In this document: one piece after another, positions 62,253-64,000 of the stretch | How positions within the stretch are numbered: the stretch's first letter is position 1 | Layout: the number at the start of each line of letters is the position of its first letter | Assembly (NCBI RefSeq): GCF_018860365.1 | Contig: NZ_JAHKPO010000023.1 | Coordinates: forward strand, 1 to 64,000 | DNA from: Arenibacter algicola | Lineage (GTDB): Bacteria > Bacteroidota > Bacteroidia > Flavobacteriales > Flavobacteriaceae | DNA: 64,000 nucleotides | Direction: 5' to 3' | Notes under the pieces: model-generated | The model's database searches: none | What the model was told of the DNA's origin: nothing | The model's input: only the letters and a program-made list of their open reading frames with translations | Program-made: the position numbers and the translations under genes

Positions 62253-63223
62253 TGGCGGAAAATAGTATAGATATAAAGGGATTGACCAAAAAATACGGCG
62301 AGCATATAGCGGTTAACAAATTAAACCTCACTATAGAAAAGGGCGAAATATTTGGTCTCTTAGGACCTAACGGGGCGGGGAAATCAACAACAATTCTTAT
62401 GATTCTTGGACTGACCGAGGTGGATTCGGGGAGCGTAAAGGTATGTGGAATAGACAGTAGCAGGTACCCGCTGGAGGTGAAAAGAAAAGTAGGATATCTA
62501 CCGGAAGATGTGGGTTTTTACAACGATTATACAGGATTGCAGAATCTTATATACGTTGCCCGTTTAAACAACATCCCAGAGGAAGAGGCCAAGAAGACGG
62601 CTTTGGAGATATTGGCAGAGGTGGGGTTGAAGGATGTGAAGGATAGTAAGGTAGCCAGCTATTCCCGGGGAATGCGTCAACGCCTTGGTTTGGCGGATGT
62701 GCTCATAAAAAACCCCGAGGTAATTATATTGGACGAGCCAACTCTAGGCCTTGATCCGGAAGGGGTAAAAAAGTTTCTACAGCTCATTGTCCGCCTAAGC
62801 AGAAAAAAAGGAATAACCGTTTTGTTCTCCTCCCATCATTTGCACCAGATTCAACAGGTATGTGATCGGGTGGGGATTTTCGTGAAAGGTAAAATGCTGG
62901 CAGAAGGCAAAATTAGCTCCTTGGCCCAACAGTTGTTTTCCAAAAACGCCTTCACCTTGGAAGGGGGAATATCCACGGTGGCACAGGATGTTAAACCTTC
63001 CTTGTCATTAAAGGAGTTGGTTCACAAAATAAAAGCGATACCCGAGGTTGAACATGTAGAATTAAAGGAGAGAAAATTTATGGTAGAGTCCCATAGGGAT
63101 GTCTCTGCTGAATTGTCCAGACTAGTAGTACAGTCGGGATATGGTCTTAATTTCCTTAGTAAAAAGGAATACGGTTTGGACGATATTTATTATCAATATT
63201 TTCAAGAAGACAAAAACACATGA
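62252..63223 (+). CDS. ABC transporter ATP-binding protein (ABC-2/GldA-like)
   Basis: 323 aa. Walker A GPNGAGKST at 38-46, signature SRGMRQRLGLAD at about 138-149, Walker B VIILDEPTLGLDP at 157-169, and the switch His in FSSHHLHQ. The C-terminal ~100 residues are the extension typical of ABC-2 exporter ATPases such as CcmA/GldA types. Start overlaps the NEW3 gene stop (TAATG) and its own stop overlaps the permease start (ATGA), so the three are translationally coupled. Cytoplasmic energising subunit. Confidence 0.93.
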   Translation: MAENSIDIKGLTKKYGEHIAVNKLNLTIEKGEIFGLLGPNGAGKSTTILMILGLTEVDSGSVKVCGIDSSRYPLEVKRKVGYLPEDVGFYNDYTGLQNLIYVARLNNIPEEEAKKTALEILAEVGLKDVKDSKVASYSRGMRQRLGLADVLIKNPEVIILDEPTLGLDPEGVKKFLQLIVRLSRKKGITVLFSSHHLHQIQQVCDRVGIFVKGKMLAEGKISSLAQQLFSKNAFTLEGGISTVAQDVKPSLSLKELVHKIKAIPEVEHVELKERKFMVESHRDVSAELSRLVVQSGYGLNFLSKKEYGLDDIYYQYFQEDKNT

Positions 63224-64000
63224 AAAATAAAGTTTTAAGAGTGGGGATATCAAAATTAAACGAATTAAAACTTCGCGAGTGGACCTCTAACTTGCACTCC
63301 TTGGTATTTAGGGATGACGATGCGGGAACCAGTAAAGGGAATTTTCCTTGGGCTCCCTTTAAGGCGATGGTACAAAAGGAAATTTCCGACCATTTTAGGA
63401 ACTGGCGTTTTATAATTTTATTTGTCATTATTTCACTGGCCTGTATGGCAACGTTGTTTTCTACTATGGCCGATGGCATGAAGGCCATTGCGGCAGATAG
63501 TTCAGGAAATAGCTTTTTTTTCTTGAACTTATTTACAAAATCCAATGGTACCCTGCCGCCTTTTTTTGGATTTGTGGGATTCCTCGGCCCCTTATTCGGA
63601 ATAAGTTTGGGGTTCGATGCCATTAGTTCGGAACAACAAAGGGGAACTTTGAGTAGGGTAATGGCGCAACCCGTTCCCAGGGATAGCATACTTAATGCCA
63701 AATTTTTGGCAGGTATAGTTGTAATCAGCGTGATGTTTTTTACATTGAGTTTTCTGGTTTTGGGCTCGGGGCTGATAGCCCTGGGAATACCACCCACTGC
63801 GGAAGAATTTATGCGGATAATGGTATATACCGTACTTAGTATAGTCTATGTGTCCTTTTGGTTGAACCTTTCTATTCTGTTTTCGGTCCGATTTAAACAA
63901 TCTGCCACTTCCGCTTTGTTGGGGATAGCGGTATGGTTGTTCTGTACCATTTTTTATCCTTTGATTGCCAACATGATCATAAAGGCATATGAACCATCAA
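63220..64000 (+). CDS. ABC-2-type permease (partial, runs off window)
   Basis: Starts at ATG 63220, overlapping the ATPase stop as ATGA, and stays open to the window end (260 codons so far). A cytoplasmic N-terminus (about 65 residues, with PFKAMVQKEISDHFRNWRF) is followed by TM helices at FIILFVIISLACMATLF, PPFFGFVGFLGPLFGISLGF, GIVVISVMFFTLSFLVLGSG and LLGIAVWLFCTIFYPL. SEQQRGTLSRVMAQPVPRDSI is the hallmark loop of ABC-2 permeases (COG1277 type). Forms the membrane channel of the exporter with the two genes upstream; the 3' end is outside the window. Confidence 0.88.
   Translation, partial: MKNKVLRVGISKLNELKLREWTSNLHSLVFRDDDAGTSKGNFPWAPFKAMVQKEISDHFRNWRFIILFVIISLACMATLFSTMADGMKAIAADSSGNSFFFLNLFTKSNGTLPPFFGFVGFLGPLFGISLGFDAISSEQQRGTLSRVMAQPVPRDSILNAKFLAGIVVISVMFFTLSFLVLGSGLIALGIPPTAEEFMRIMVYTVLSIVYVSFWLNLSILFSVRFKQSATSALLGIAVWLFCTIFYPLIANMIIKAYEPS

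Noticed and set aside
63156-63797. 213-codon minus-strand frame at the right edge
   Set aside because: Antisense to the ABC-2 permease, whose plus frame is coupled to the ATPase by ATGA overlap and has clear TM helices.

Overview
The window reads as the chromosome of a marine, alga-associated member of the Bacteroidota, most likely Flavobacteriaceae. The evidence is three complete SusC/SusD pairs, many lipoproteins with short lipoboxes, an ECF sigma/FecR pair, a hybrid two-component regulator (HTCS), sulfatases, and AT-rich spacers with Bacteroidota-type TAnnTTTG boxes. Genus cannot be fixed from the sequence alone. Most of the window is polysaccharide utilisation loci (PULs).

Layout. (1) 0.35-10.7 kb, plus strand: a PUL with a DUF4972/LamG-type lipoprotein, SusC, SusD, a GxGYxYP-family lipoprotein and, after a terminator, a GH92 alpha-mannosidase. 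It is preceded by an 11-bp-phased TAATCC array. (2) 10.8-13.3 kb, minus: a membrane-spanning one-component regulator (Kelch-like sensor, one TM segment, SARP-like winged helix) whose signal peptide lies upstream of any usual start codon. (3) 13.65-15.9 kb: a mobile-element module (2-TM protein, excisionase-like HTH, HTH_36-type protein carrying a three-copy iteron-like array, DnaC-like ATPase), then about 650 bp of degenerate DNA. (4) 16.5-29.9 kb: a rhamnose-directed PUL (GH106, SusD, SusC, AraC regulator on minus; PhyH-type dioxygenase, creatininase-like amidohydrolase, aldo/keto reductase and RhaT on plus). A 26-bp near-identical site lies before both the SusC and the dioxygenase operon. 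(5) 30.6-42.5 kb: an alpha-mannan-type PUL on minus (FecR, STN-type SusC, SusD, SusE-like, GH76, GH92) with a divergent ECF sigma factor. (6) 42.5-44.1 kb: a tyrosine integrase, arm-type repeats and the 3' half of a tRNA-Met(CAT) gene, so this is the end of an integrated island. (7) 44.4-59.8 kb: an outer-membrane protein, an HTCS, then esterase, GH29, SGNH esterase, GH29-like and two S1 sulfatases, fitting a sulfated, acetylated fucose-containing glycan such as fucoidan. (8) 60.4-64 kb: a weak Hsp20-like protein, a truncated ABC ATPase remnant, and a NEW3-domain protein/ABC ATPase/ABC permease operon cut by the window edge.

How it fits together: each glycan system has its own regulator class (SARP-like or unknown, AraC, ECF/FecR, HTCS). 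SusCD pairs import oligosaccharides, surface lipoproteins bind glycan, and trailing exo-glycosidases finish them. In the three SusCD loci the trailing hydrolase gene (GH92, GH106, GH92) is preceded by the same kind of GTTAG-rich tract plus strong hairpin, which may tune hydrolase expression relative to the transporter.
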